Assembly (NCBI GenBank): GCA_013115125.1
Contig: JABANN010000165.1
Span: 1-58,532 of the forward strand
Length of the DNA: 58,532 nt
Reading direction: 5' to 3'
DNA from: Perkinsus olseni
Lineage: Eukaryota > Perkinsozoa > Perkinsida
The notes under the pieces are model-generated. The model was not told the origin of the DNA and did no database searches. It saw only the letters and a program-made list of their open reading frames with translations. Positions 13,120 through 25,800 of the stretch are shown here, one piece after another. The position numbers were made by a program, and so were the translations under genes. How positions within the stretch are numbered: the stretch's first letter is position 1; every line of letters begins with the position of its first letter.

Positions 13120-14258
13120 CGAAAAAACGATTATGGAAAATTTTCTCGTATACTTCGAAACTCGATTTCATTTCAACTCCTTCCTCGCACTTTTCCCTCC
13201 ACCGGTCAACCACCGGTAATCAAAAAAACACAAGAAACAATTTCTCTAAAACTCGCGATTTTTCGACTACGAACGGCTACGCGTCCTCGAACGACGGATC
13301 AGCCCGGAACCCAAACCCCCTGCTGCCCTTTACCACCTTCTGGGGCTGCTCCCCGACACTCCCGGCCGGCCCCTCCTAGGCGTGCTCGGATGAAGTGGCG
13401 GTCGACTTCTAGGGCTCCTCTGGGCTACTGTGGGAGGCAACCCTGAAAGCAGAGAGGTGGACGCTTCCTGTTACATGGCGTGTTGAAGAAGCGTAGACTA
13501 ATGGCCAGCAGGAATGGGCTGAGCGTGCCTAGTTGCAGCTGCCATAGCGAGGTGCCCGGGTCCACGTGTCCCTGGATACCACCTTCCTACACTGCCATCC
13601 TTCGGGCGTGGTGAACGCTCAACTAGAATCAAAGCTTGTCAGTCTTCGAGTTCGCTGCAGTGAAGCCGCGGATATCCGGACGAGTTGCGAAAATTGTGGT
13701 ACGCAACTTCAACCCTCCCCCCCCCTCGCCCAGCACTACTTGGATCCACCACTGGCGAGTGATCCGTGGGCGTGTGAACTATCCGTCGGTGGGCTCCAGT
13801 GTGATGAGGCCCTAGTATATACCCATCCGGAAGCTCCGACCTCTGTCCTCCTGACGACCCAGGTTCCATTCTATGCTGATACAAATAATAAACCCTGCGA
13901 ATCTTACGTTAACCCGTATCCAACCAAAGTGAAGCAAAGATTCTTGTGAAATCGTCGACCTTTTGTCGTTGTTTGAAACGCAGGAAATACGAGAATAATA
14001 ACAACGGGGAGAATTATAACGTACAAAGATGCTGCAACAGAGTATCTTCGCCTTCACTGAGTGCCATGCGCACAGCGAAGATTTTCCTTCCTTCATCATC
14101 AATCTACTCCAAACCTATTCAGCCATCACCCTTCACCAGGATAACGGCGTCACTGTACAATATTCCGTGCAAGGATTTCATACCAAAACTTCCGCATAAA
14201 ATCCGTACCACTACCAACTAAACAACATAACCCTTCCCCCTTCCATCGCCACTGGAAT
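13120..14258. other. Spacer between paralogues A and B
   Basis: No domain is recognised. A proline/arginine-rich minus-strand stretch at 13.26-13.44 kb (containing STPRRGRPGVSG) could be a further 5' exon of paralogue A. The remainder holds only short overlapping frames and one copy of the GCGCACAGCGAAGAT hairpin motif near 14.05 kb. Confidence 0.4.
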
Positions 14259-17200
14259 CTACTTCCCCGAACGCCCCAGCAAGGACTTCTCCGCGGCCGT
14301 CCACACGACTTCGCAGCTCCTATGGACGTCCCCAATCTTCCCGCTCCGACCCTTTTTATCGCCAACATCGTCATCACAAACCCACACCGAAAACCAATCG
14401 ACCGTCGCACTGCCTGGTAGCGGTGGCACTCCTGCTCCGCAAGGCTGAGAAATAGGAGGAAGATGCGTTGAGGAAATGCAAGATTGCAAGACTTCTACCT
14501 GCTTTTCTCTTTGCTTCACGGAAGGGCACGCTGAGCATATCTTAAACATAGAGTGGAATAAACTCGTATAAAGATATCCAATCCCATACGCCAACTTATA
14601 CAACGGTACTGCGAATAGAAGTAACGTCCTGATGTAAAAAGCGCTCGCCCGCCTGATCGATTTCCAAGCTCAGTACATCTTCCAATGCCGCTTAATCTCC
14701 GGTCTTCTCCGGAGCGACAAGCAGGTCTCGATCACAGACAGGACGTTGAGAATGAGGTAATAAATCTGCCGAAAAAGCGGAAAAATTTGTCTCAGAAATG
14801 ATTCGGACATAATTTTTTCACGCGCCGCAAAAAAAATCAAGAAAATTGTTTTTTCATCCATCCGTGAAAGACACTACAAAACAGGCTTGTTTCCAGCATT
14901 TTTTCTGTTTTTTTCGGGAAAAGGGAAGAATTTCCGAAAAAATCCTCCAACTCATGATTATTACCCCGAGTAATATTGGTATGTCGATAGGCGCACGCAG
15001 GAGCAACGTACCCAAATAAAACGGCCTGAAAAAGCAAGAAAAATCAGAAAAAATGCGGGAAAATTCTGGAAAATTCGCAAACCTACCGGACAACGACAAA
15101 GAAGGCAGGAACGAGGTAGTAGAGGGCGATGCTGAGCTTTGCCGCCCATCTGAGAGAAGCGGATGGAGTGGTACGCACATGATTAATTCCGCGTACCTGG
15201 GCCAAGTAGAAACAAAGGGGTTGATGAACTCCCAGACAAGCGTGCAAAGGAGCCGCCAATCTTTGCAGTGCGACCCGAACTGATCATGATTCGTTACTCG
15301 AACCTGAGCTCAAAAAGATCCTTCCCTTGGCTCAACCGAACACCACTTGCCGCCTCACAACGACCGGCCGTCCAGACTCGAGGACCCACCAGAGCGTTAT
15401 CATCGCACACAGAAAAGGAAGAAGAATCGACCCATACAGCAATCCATCGGGGGGGACTGGAATTTCACACAATGTCATTCATCGTGTAAAGTCAGCGCGC
15501 AACTGCGTACGCGTCCGTCATATAGCTAATATGCCTGTCTGCTGTCTGCCCTCGGCCGCGATAGCTCTTCTTCCCTCTCATGTTGAGTTCCCATCCGGAT
15601 CACGCTGAGGCGCTCCCGCATCGCCTACTCATGCTCCCTATCATTATCGCTCATAATCCAACAGTAACACACGAAGATTCTTTCTGCTTCCAATCGGCGG
15701 CAGGAGGTTACCCCGGAGTTCCTCTTTTTCGCGGCCAAAGCAAAAGTGATTACGTTATTCCCCAACTCTCAACTCTAGATCCTCATTTCTAGCGGAGCGA
15801 AGTTTTTTCCTATCCCCCTTCCTATGACCTGAGGAGCCGCAGTAGCCGTGGACGCTCCCTTCATGCGCATCTGCGTGATGGACATCCTTTGAGTTAACTC
15901 GCTGCTGGTCATGCATGCCTGATAAAGATACTCTTGAAGAAGAAGGCGGGTAACACTACAGAGCCTTCAACTTGTCTTTGCTACGGTTCGACCTAAGATT
16001 CCCCGATCCAGTTCAACAGTCTCGACGATACCCCTCTAATCAGCCCCATTGTCATTCCTGGCGACTAAATGATATTCACTAGTCTAACGGAAAATTTTCC
16101 CCGAAATTTCCGCAGGATACGCGAAATTTTCGGGAAAAAATCTTATTTTCCGCCGGGAAATCCCCTCACCCCATCCGTCCCGCTGAGCTTCTCCATGGTC
16201 TCGAAGAGAGCCTTTCGGTCCCACAGGCACACTGACTTCTGCGGCACCACTACTGCGCTCCTCCCCAGCTTCTGCTGCGTTAAAGACACGCTGAAAGAAC
16301 AAACGAAAACTACGAAAATTGCAGAAAAAATCGAGGCACACCCAAACAAAGTCGCAAAACCAAAATCCTGAAGAAATTTGGTACGCACGCATGCGCATTT
16401 CTAAGGCTCCAGCTGTTCCAATATCGATCAACCGATCGATTCTATGCATATCTTCCTCTGCACCCGACCTTATTACATTGCATCGGCCTTTAAAAGGTAA
16501 TCGTCCACCCAGACAGACTGTCCCTGTCCCTGGATGGTCGGCCGAACGGTAGATGGGAACCACACGACGTTATTCCCGCTGCTTGATATAGACTGAGGAG
16601 ACGGGAAAAACAGGGAATTTCCCGGAAAATTCCGAAATATTCCGAAGAGAATAAAGGAGATATTTTATACGAAAACACTACATGTCAAAACTTGGCGATA
16701 ATTGGGAATCTCGCAATCTTGAAAGATCTCGCGATTCCTCAACGATCTCACCTTGGTATCAAGCTCCATAGAAGTAGGCAGTAACAAGTCGTCAACGCCA
16801 TCCACGTCGTCGATCACCAGGGCGTAGCGAAACCTGCAGGGAATCTTTCGGCCCGCATCTCTTCATCTCGACTTACGATGGAACCTTCACGCCTCCAGAA
16901 GATACGTTGTACCGTCGGACTTGCGAGGATATCCAATACTTGTTTGCCCAGTGGATGGCTATCGTCTTGTCGTCTTCCGGCAAGTAAGCATAGTTAATAT
17001 CGGGAGATACTGTGTCCTGCAATCCGGAGGGCGCAGGTTCGATCCTCGGTGGGTCTATTTCATGCAGTAACTCTCAATCAATGATTCAGTCAATCAGAAT
17101 ATCTCCGTATGCGATAATCGATCATGTGATCGATTTCATTAGCGATACTCACCTGAAGCATCTTCCAACAGTCATCGGCCGGCATCAGTCCCGGACCGTG

Positions 17201-20200
17201 ATCAACAACAAAAACCCGAGAAAATCCGGGTGCATTACAGGGGAAAAGATTCTCGCATCTGAGAAATGCGCACAGCGAAGATTAACAAAAGATATCCCCA
17301 GCGCACAGCAAAGATTCTCCTCACCTGCGGACGAGCTTGGCGATTCGCTTCCCCTTGGTAAAATCGGCACAACTGCCGCTTCTAATTGCGATTATTGCGC
17401 AGACGTCAGGGTCCACGCTGGAGACCTGTCTCGGGACTGAAAAGATACCGCAACTTGAAATCTTGCGTTTCCTCAACGTCCCAGAAATCCCTTCCGCATG
17501 ACACCCAGAAAATCCCCTGTGTATTCCTGTAAATTTTCAGTCCATCTCTGAAAAATTCCCGCGAATCCCCTTCCCGGGTAAAAAATTTCCGGAAAAATTT
17601 ACCAGGAAAATAATTTTTCCCGTATCTCACATTTTTCGATCGGACTGAACTCGTGTGCTCGCCGGGAGATCTCCGCTGAGCTCATCCGCTCTGGCTTCAC
17701 GTCAGCCACCCGAGGCCACCTGAAACAAAAAATACTTGACGGAAAAATGGCCTGGGCGCAAGAAAAGTAAATTACCGTACGAAGGATTCGAACCGACGAC
17801 CTTTAGATTCCAAGCCAGCACCCCCTACCATGTGGCTCTCAGAGCTGCCGGAATTCCCATCACTATCAGCACGGCGATGTCCGCCAGAACGAGCAAGTCT
17901 GTGAAGACCCACGGAGAAGTCCCCGCCTGTTGGATACCCCGAGCGGCATCTAGTATACCTAAAATCTTGCAATCTTGCTCTTTCTTATGTTTTCTCAACT
18001 TACTCCACCAGGACGATTCGAATAGTTGCCGGGGAGATACCACGAAAACGAAAAGGCACGCCAGAATGTGGACAACGAGGAAACTGAAAAAAGACAGATA
18101 TCGTGACCGCGCGCCACAAAAATATGACAAAATCTTCGCTGTGCGCGAAGATATGCCCACCTTCATTACAAAATAGCGCGCAGTATCGTCTTTAGCACTC
18201 CCCTGATGAGCGCAACTTTACGCCGCTTCCGGATACCAACCTGCCACAAAAAATAGGAAAAAATACAGAAAATCCATATTTTGCGGGAAAAAAATCCTGA
18301 AAATTTTGCTACTGAAAAAAGGAAGATGTACGCAAAGAAGTTTCGACCGATTGCAATTTCGCGCGCCACGAAATTCGATCCCTCACCCGCATGCTCTTCA
18401 CTTGAACGCTCCACCCAGCAGCACGCTCTCGACATAGCGGGTTCATCGCACCTGTAAAAGATGCGTTCCTGCGCACAGCAAAGATTCCTCCAACCTCCCC
18501 TACCGATTCCGAACCTTGACGCCGAGTGCGCCCGAGCGAACATCGCTGTTGGACTGGGGTCGTGGCTCAGGATACTCCTACGAGTTACGCAAGGAGTGGT
18601 ACGGAGTTTCTGGGTGAATCCAAAACTCACCCGTGCTCAAAATACTTATGGACGTTCGACCTCAGCCCCGACGGAGAATCTTGATCGGCCGAAAATCCTC
18701 GAGCTCCCGGGGACAAACTTCCTTCCTGAAAAAAATCGGAAAAGTTTCCGGAAAATCAGAAAATTACGAAACCTGTCAGTCTTACCAGTCTCTCCCCTTC
18801 ACTATCCGTTTGACGTTGCGCTTCAACCATATACCTACACCAATTACACTTGGAATCTTGCAATCTTGCGCTTCCTTGCAATTACCTAACGCCCTCGGCC
18901 TCCCAGCGAGCTTCAACCCTTCTTCGCATCTCTCGTCTAACGTCATGCATGTGACTGGCTATAACCGAGCAATCCACCGCACGCTCATGCCGCTGGTAAA
19001 TTTCGCACCACTGAAGGACAGGAAAAATCTTCGCCGTGCGTAAAGATACTCTCCCCAGCTCACCCAAAGATATACCTCTCGCGTGGCTACCAGGAGGACG
19101 AGGATAATGCCAGCAATGATGAATCCTTGAATTACAACAATATGACCAGGAGAAACCTGAAGGGAAAAATTCGGAAAATTTTCGGATAATTTTCCAGAAG
19201 CGAAAAAAAAAGAATCAGAAATTTGCCATACTCATAAAATTTCCGGAAAATCGTCAATCATTTCCCGCGGTAAAGTTTAGAGGAAAAATCATCAATTTCC
19301 CACGCCGAGAAATTTTACAAACTCAGGAAATTTCTCTGAGGAAAATTTGTAAACCCGGCAGAAAAAAGGATACAAAATTCACGGCAAAAATGGCAGAGCA
19401 AAAAATTCCGAAACAAACTTCGCTCCGCTAAGAATGTTTTTTACATTTCCGTCAGCAGAGCAGACCGGCTCCAAACCAATAACCGCGTTATTGACAGTAA
19501 CTTTATGCTCCTCATCCATTGTCAACCGGAGAGGCGATGAATTGGAAAAATACGGCGGGAATCTAAAAAAAATAATTTCGCGCGCCACGAAATTACGTAT
19601 CTTTCGACCTCATATCTGACCAGGATACCCGAGAACTGTCGGCGATGGTGACGCTCGGGTCCACCACATGCGAGCATGGCAGGGCGGAGATGCAGGTCCA
19701 GCAGTGGGCACCCGCACAATCACCGGAAAATTCATCTGTCGTGAAAAAACCTGAAAAAGTAAGGGAAATTTCCGGGAAAAATTGATCCTGGATTCGACCG
19801 CGGGGCGGGGAAACTTGAAAAGGAATAAATAAGATAAGAAGTGAGAAGATACCCAGCAACGCATGCCATTCGATTTAGCGTCACGCGCTACGAAATTGCC
19901 CTCAATCTGACAGGAAAATTCACCGTCACGCGCCGCGAAACTATCCTCCATTACGAAATTCACCGTCACGCGCCGCGAAACTACCCTCCATTAAGAAATT
20001 CACCGTCACGCGCCACAAAATTACTCACCGCAAACAGCTCCAGTGTCAAGACTGTAATCAGTAATTTCTTTCATTTCCGTTTGGCTGACGGCCTGGGTCG
20101 GGTCGAATTGGAACCAGAGGCGACATCGGCTGCCCTCGATAGTGTCATGCGTACCCGTCACATCCCAGGCTGCGAACACCTAAAAATTTCGGGAAAAAAC

Positions 20201-22261
20201 TTGAAAATTTTCCCCAATTTCCGCCGAAAATATCTGTGTCTCATGAAAGTGATGAAATTTTGCCGGAATCTTCACTGTTATCGGTTCAGTGGTGATCACG
20301 GAAAAAAAGAGAAAGTAAAAAATTAGAGGAAGAGAAAAGGCGAAAAAAGGATATCTTTCGACCGTCACGGCCCAGGTTGTGAGCAGTGCTCACTGAGCAC
20401 CTGCAGAAAATTCGTGAAAAAATTCCAAAAAAATTGCGAGAAATCAGACAAAAATGACAAAAAATAGGAAAATTCCCAAAAAATGATAGAAAAGGCAGAA
20501 AAATATCTTTCGACCGTTTATTGAGTACTTGCCCACCTTAGAATAGCCCGGCACTTCACCGTAGGTGTGAGCCGCTCTGATGCACGTAAGCTCACTGAAC
20601 CATTCAGTTGACTGGGTGAAGACAGTTGCACTAATAATGATAGATATAACCTGGCATACAACCCGACCTATTTCGTATCTTGCAAGCTCAACCTCATTGA
20701 TACCACTTACAATCCAGATAATGGTGAACAGTATTCGACAGCAATACCCACAAGGATTCACCAATCTCTTGGGCAACGTACTGCGGAAATACCTGATGAT
20801 GAAAAAGCTGAGCCGACTTATTTCGTATCTTACACGCTCAACCTAAGATACCCGAGCGGCTCTCCAATTCGTTGCTCAACTCCAACAGCCAATGCTTATA
20901 ACCCTGCTGGTGCGCCAAAACACTACTACCGAGCCAAAAGTCCACTCAAACGATTATACCCGGGTAAAAACGTTCCCCACTTTCTCTCATAGGTCATCAT
21001 TTCCTCCATAGGCGACATGCCCGTCCGCGGAGTCCTCGCGCTCGTCGTGGCAGCCGAAACCATCAAGACATCGGTATCGAGAAGAATATCTCTATCCGAC
21101 GCTATTTCCGCTGACGGACTAACACCACCGGCTGACAGAACGGGGCGATGCAAAAAGCGCTCGCCATAGTGATCGATTCACCAACTCACCATCGGATCCG
21201 AAGGAATCTGCTCGGCGGCGAAATTTAGGAGAGGACCGGCGTACTCGCGCTGACAGTAGAAAAAGTGAGAAAAAAGACATAAATTTTCACGGGAAAAATA
21301 AAGTTGCAAATATATTCTCACCCGGCGATACTTCCGCTGCCGCTAACGTAAAAAAGTCGGAGAAATAGGAAAAAATTAACAAATTCAGACGGTGAATAAG
21401 CGGAAATTTCCGGATGAGGATGGGCACTCAGAGCCTATACGATAATATCGAAAACTACTTACCACCGTTGAAAAAACGTACAAGACGAGAAAAAAACGAA
21501 AAAAACGTCTCATCCTGAATCTCTCGAAAAAAATATTTTCGGAATTAAACTGGTAAAATTATTCGGTAAATTTTACCGATTGAGAAATTTGCAGAACGAG
21601 GCGGCTGCACGGTTAGCACGATGCAAAACGTTCTCCCCTAGGAATCGAACCCGGGTCGTCCGTCAAACAAACTAACGCTCTCCCTACTCGGCCGTGATTC
21701 CCCTATCTCAATCTCTTGCGGCGGTTCCGGCGGCGGAGATATCGAACCATCCTCCTGGATAACATCAAACTGTTCCGGAGGCGGGGACGGTGGAGAAGGA
21801 GCCACCGGGGACGGGGCTTTCCGCGGCGAGGCGGTTCGTCTGAGAAAATGCAAGTGGAGCAAGATTGGTAAGGCCCATAGCACGACCACAAACCCCGTCA
21901 GAAAAATCTTAATTTTCCCGAAAATACAGAAATTTTCTTATGATTTTTCCCCTCACCTCGGGCTGTCCGTTGCTAATTTTGGCGTTCCCGGATGGAGGGG
22001 CGGCCGCCGAGGGCCGACGGACGGACTCGGAGCGCGCGGTGGCTGACTGCGTGGCGCTGAAGGAGCAATAAAATATCTTTCTACGTACGTTCGCCACGCT
22101 TCGACCTAAGATACCTACTTCTCTGTGCAGGGGAGTTTGCCGTCCGCATGTGAACGCTCTGACGGCCCCTCGACGAGGATTCCCTCACGCCCGATCCGCT
22201 CCGACGGTGCGATGAGCTACCACCACCAGCAGCAGCAGACGGCGTGGACTTGTAGGCCATG
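14259..22261 (-). CDS. GT2-like membrane glycosyltransferase, paralogue B
   Basis: This is the best-bounded of the three paralogues. The ATG at 22261 begins MAYKSTPSAAAGGGSSSHRR, a low-complexity Ser/Gly/Arg cytosolic tail. Ectodomain exons at 20.5, 20.1, 19.7 and 19.5 kb contain paired cysteines (CWTCISALPC). A membrane segment, VLADIAVLIVMGIPAAL, lies at 17.9 kb. The GT2 domain runs 17.4-16.1 kb: CAIIAIRSGSCADFTKGKR, IFVVDHGPGLMPADD, SPDINYAYLPEDDK, HWANKYWIS, FRYALVIDDVDG (DVD as the DxD site) and VVVPQKSVCLWDRKAL. Membrane segments follow at 15.2-14.6 kb (AKLSIALYYLVPAFFVVVR, then RRRPEIKRHWKMY before another helix). That basic RPDIxxRHW-like loop is typical of GT2 enzymes with C-terminal helices. 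The last exon holds TVDWFSVWVCDDD and ends at 14259. Many introns carry repeat motifs. Confidence 0.75.
16990..17160 (-). other. Intron of paralogue B carrying an antisense T-arm and a CGATCACATGATCG palindrome
   Basis: It lies between exons ending KMLQ and starting DTVSPDINY. The plus strand shows GCAGGTTCGATCCTCGG, a tRNA T-arm-like core antisense to the gene, and an AATCGATCATGTGATCGATT palindrome. The intron at the matching position in copy A is short and instead holds TTGCAAGA-type repeats, so position is conserved while body is not. Confidence 0.65.
19885..20030 (-). repeat. Tandem copies of the CACGCGCCGCGAAACT motif
   Basis: Four variants of TCACGCGCC(A/G)CGAAA occur about 44 bases apart, with a conserved spacer ATTCACCG, in an intron of paralogue B. 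This is another local expansion of the dispersed intron motif. Confidence 0.65.
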
Positions 22262-22389
22262 GAAGAAGAAGAACAACAACAATAACGCAGTAGTGCCACT
22301 ACTGACCCGAAAGTGTCAAACAAAAAACGCTTCGCTCCGCTAACACAATCTCCCTGATCGAAACCTTCCGTGGTTCGGACGACATTACT

Positions 22390-22645
22390 GTAACTACTCA
22401 AAAACCGCATCGCTCCGCCTACATTACCAATACAAACGAATAACAATACCGCTCCGCTCCGCCTACATTACCAATACAAACGAATAACAGTACCGCTTCG
22501 CTCCGCCTACATTACCAATACAAACGAATAACAATACCGCTTCGCTCCGCCTGCATTACCAATACAAACGAATAACAATACCGCTTCGCTCCGCCTACAT
22601 TACCAATACAAACGAATAACAATACCGCTTCGCTCCGCCCTCCCA
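22390..22645. repeat. 44-bp tandem array between paralogues B and C
   Basis: Five to six head-to-tail units of exactly 44 bp (unit marks at 22413, 22457, 22501, 22545, 22589 and 22633), each containing CTTCGCTCCGCCTACATTAC. The array lies 130 bp upstream of the start codon of paralogue B. On the minus strand each unit begins GTAGGCGGAGCGAAGCGGTA, which resembles the 5' end of the intron near 28.39 kb in paralogue C (GTGAGCGGAGCGAAGCGATT). Confidence 0.85.
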
Positions 22646-22855
22646 TTGAACCCACACTATAACCAAATTCCGTCCTTCTGATAAGCCGCTTGATTAATGA
22701 CTCCGTTACGGCTTTCCCGATTCCCTCAGGAGACCCCGGAAAATGCGTTTTTACACAGAAGTCCGCGGAATGGTAAATTCAGCAAAGAATCTTACAATAA
22801 CAATCTCAGCCTGCCCAACCAAAAGGTACGCTTCCGCACAGCGAAGGTTTTCCTC

Positions 22856-25800
22856 TTATTCTTCGGAGCCTTGGCGATCAGGGTGATGGTGATGATGATC
22901 TCCGGTACCCTGCGGGCCCGCGCCCTTCCATACCTGCATCACCAACATAATAATTTCGTGGCGCGCGGTCAGAAATCCCAACAGAAATTTGCACAGACAT
23001 CCATACATAATTTTTCCACGAAACTACAAAAACCGTAAATTACCTCGAAAAATTTTCGGCAGGCCCGAAGAGGTCCCCGGTTCGAACCCCAAGGCCGACA
23101 TTTCTCCCATTATTACCGAAAACCAGTCCACTTCCGTACTGGGCGGGCATGGCGGGATGTCTCGAATATCGTCCACTCGCAGGCCGACCCGCAAAGAGTT
23201 CTCATCGCCGGTCAGAGCACGCTCTTGCCAGTTCGATCCGAAGAGCAGTACGAAGTGCTGAGAGAGAAGCCCAAAGGTCCCCGGTTCAATTCCCGGCGCC
23301 CACGTTTTTCTGTCGCCCAATTTTACGACGATTACGTGGGAAAAATCTGCTAATCAATCTGGCTGATTCACCCGAGGAATCGATCCTTGCCCCCACAGGT
23401 TCGATTCCCAGGACCGGCATTTCTTACCCCAGCTATTCTTGTAAATGAATTAATCGCTTGAAAAAACGGGTGAAGTAAAAACCCGCGAATGCCGTACGAA
23501 GTGCCCGGCCGGCGTATTCTTGATAACCTGAGATTAACAAAAATCTTCGCTGTGCGTGAAGATACGCCCGACACAAAAAATTCCCTGTCAGCGGGATATG
23601 TTTTATCATGAATGCCATTATCTTTCGAATCCGTAGTCTGTTCGAAAACAATCTCGCTCGCCCGAAAAACCCACCCTCTCTTATCCGAGGCCAAGGTCAA
23701 GGCAGCCAGAAACCATGCAAAGACGACCAGAACGACGAGCATCACCAACAGTGCCAGCGGGTCACGAAACACCAGCGAACAAAGTATCTGACAAAGACGA
23801 CGTCGCCGGGAATCGAACCTGCGCCTCACCATGTACCTCCACGAAAATCAGAAAAAAAATCAAGTTCCCGTCTCAACAAAAAATGAATCAGAAAATGCCT
23901 TATCAGAGGATCGAACCCGGGACCTACCAGAGGGCGCAGGAAGTCCAATATTCCGGATAATATAGGAATGAAGAAAAGAAACGGCTTCACAATCACCGAT
24001 CGGAGGTGGGTGAGGGATGGTACCCAAAGGAGTTCGCGAAGGTATCTGAAAAAATGTGGTATCACAAGAAATTACAGACTTTTTGACTTCAGAATAATAG
24101 AAAAATATCGAAAAATTTTCGACTAGGGAGAAATTCGACAAATAGTGGCCACGTACAACATCATGAATCTTGCAGGCGCTGCAGCCTCGGTCTCCTGCGC
24201 CACATATTCTAAAAGGTTCCTCGGTTGAAATCCGACGTCAACCTGAACAAAAGTGAAAAAAATATCCAGAATTTACCCTAAAATTTCCCAACGGTGACCT
24301 TCACTCGCCACAAAACTATGCAAGTACGCTGGAAGACCCGCATACACCTTTCCCGCACAGGTTCGATCCCCACGGCTCACATATGGCGATTTTCCGAAAG
24401 TTTCAGGAGCTAATTGCTCCGCCGTTTGAATAGTGTCTTCATCTCTTTGCCGAAGCATCAACAACCCCGCGTATAAATTGCTCACCCTGAAGGGCTCCGT
24501 GCCATGCTCATACAATACCTGAAATAATTTCGTGGCGCAGTGAAACCTTCGACCTTCCGAGGAATGCAAATAATTTCGTGGCGCAGTGAAGCTTTCAACC
24601 CTCCAAGCAAGGCAAACAATTTCGTGGCGCAGTGAAGAATCTTCATCGAAAAAAGGTCACTAGCATCACGCTCAACACTACAACTAGTGATTCCGTAGGG
24701 CAGCGAGTAACTCCGTCAATGACACTCATCAACCTTAGATACCTTCCGATGTCCTCAAATTTTGAGGCTCAAAACCCAGAAATACCAATTTTCCTGACAA
24801 TTTTCCGAAATCTCTCGAAATTTTCCCATTTTTTCCATTTTTCCGCTCACCTTGTCAAGAGTTCCACGGTGCCACAGGCTGACGCCTCGCTGAGTAGCCA
24901 GAGCTCCTCCCAAAAATTGCGCTTGAAAATTGATGTGCGTTGATTCTAGTAAAAGCCGCATATCCGCAAATTTGGCCAAGTCTGGTGAGGGTCTCTGAAA
25001 AAATAGAAAAATCCGAAAAACTTCGCTCCGTCCTTTCCTACATTTCGTGGATCAATGGTGACGGGGAAATGAACCGCTGCGGGTCTCGTTTCTCTGAAAA
25101 AGGGAAAAATTTTCGGCAAAATTGCAGAAAATTTGCAAGCTTTTCCGAACTCACTCGAGATTAAGCGAGTGCAGGTCGAAACCGCTGGGTAATACCGTCT
25201 CGATGTCATCGATCACCAGGGCGTAGCGAAAAGTTGAGTTCCCACCTGACCGATGAAATGAATCTTCGACGCACTGCACACACAACCCAATGGCTCACCT
25301 CCATTCGACTTCGGTTCAGAGACACCCGAGTTGCCCGATCTGACCGTAGAAAAATGTATTAAAAATACCCTTGCCAGGGATCGAACCCACGACCTCCTTA
25401 CTTGATCTCAACGCCGCTCTCTCCCGCTGCCTTTTTACCAGCATAAGGTATCCAAATCTTGTTAGCCCAATAAGCCCCCAGTATCCTATTATTTTCCGGT
25501 AAATAACTGTAGTTAATATCAGGCGATACGACGGTGTGTATCTGAATAATTTCGTGGCGCGCGAAAAGTACGAACGGCTAAACGCACTCGAAAACGAGTT
25601 AACAAAAAGAGATTTCGTGGCGCGTGACGAATAAGAACAGCTACATGCACTCAAAAACGAGTTAACGAAGGATAATTTCGTGGCGCGTGACGGAAATCTC
25701 TCCTCAGAACCCACTTACCACTCGCCACGTATCGTCCACCGGAGTCAAGCCCGATCCACAATCCACCACAAAGATTTGCCGGGCGGGCAAACCGATGTCG

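Noticed and set aside
11839-13446. Plus-strand frames of 125-157 codons opposite paralogue A
   Set aside because: They are antisense to minus-strand exons with conserved membrane and acidic segments and in-frame splice sites.
22390-22645. Regular direct repeats resembling a CRISPR array
   Set aside because: Units are contiguous 44-bp copies with no variable spacers, and the genome is eukaryotic with spliceosomal introns.
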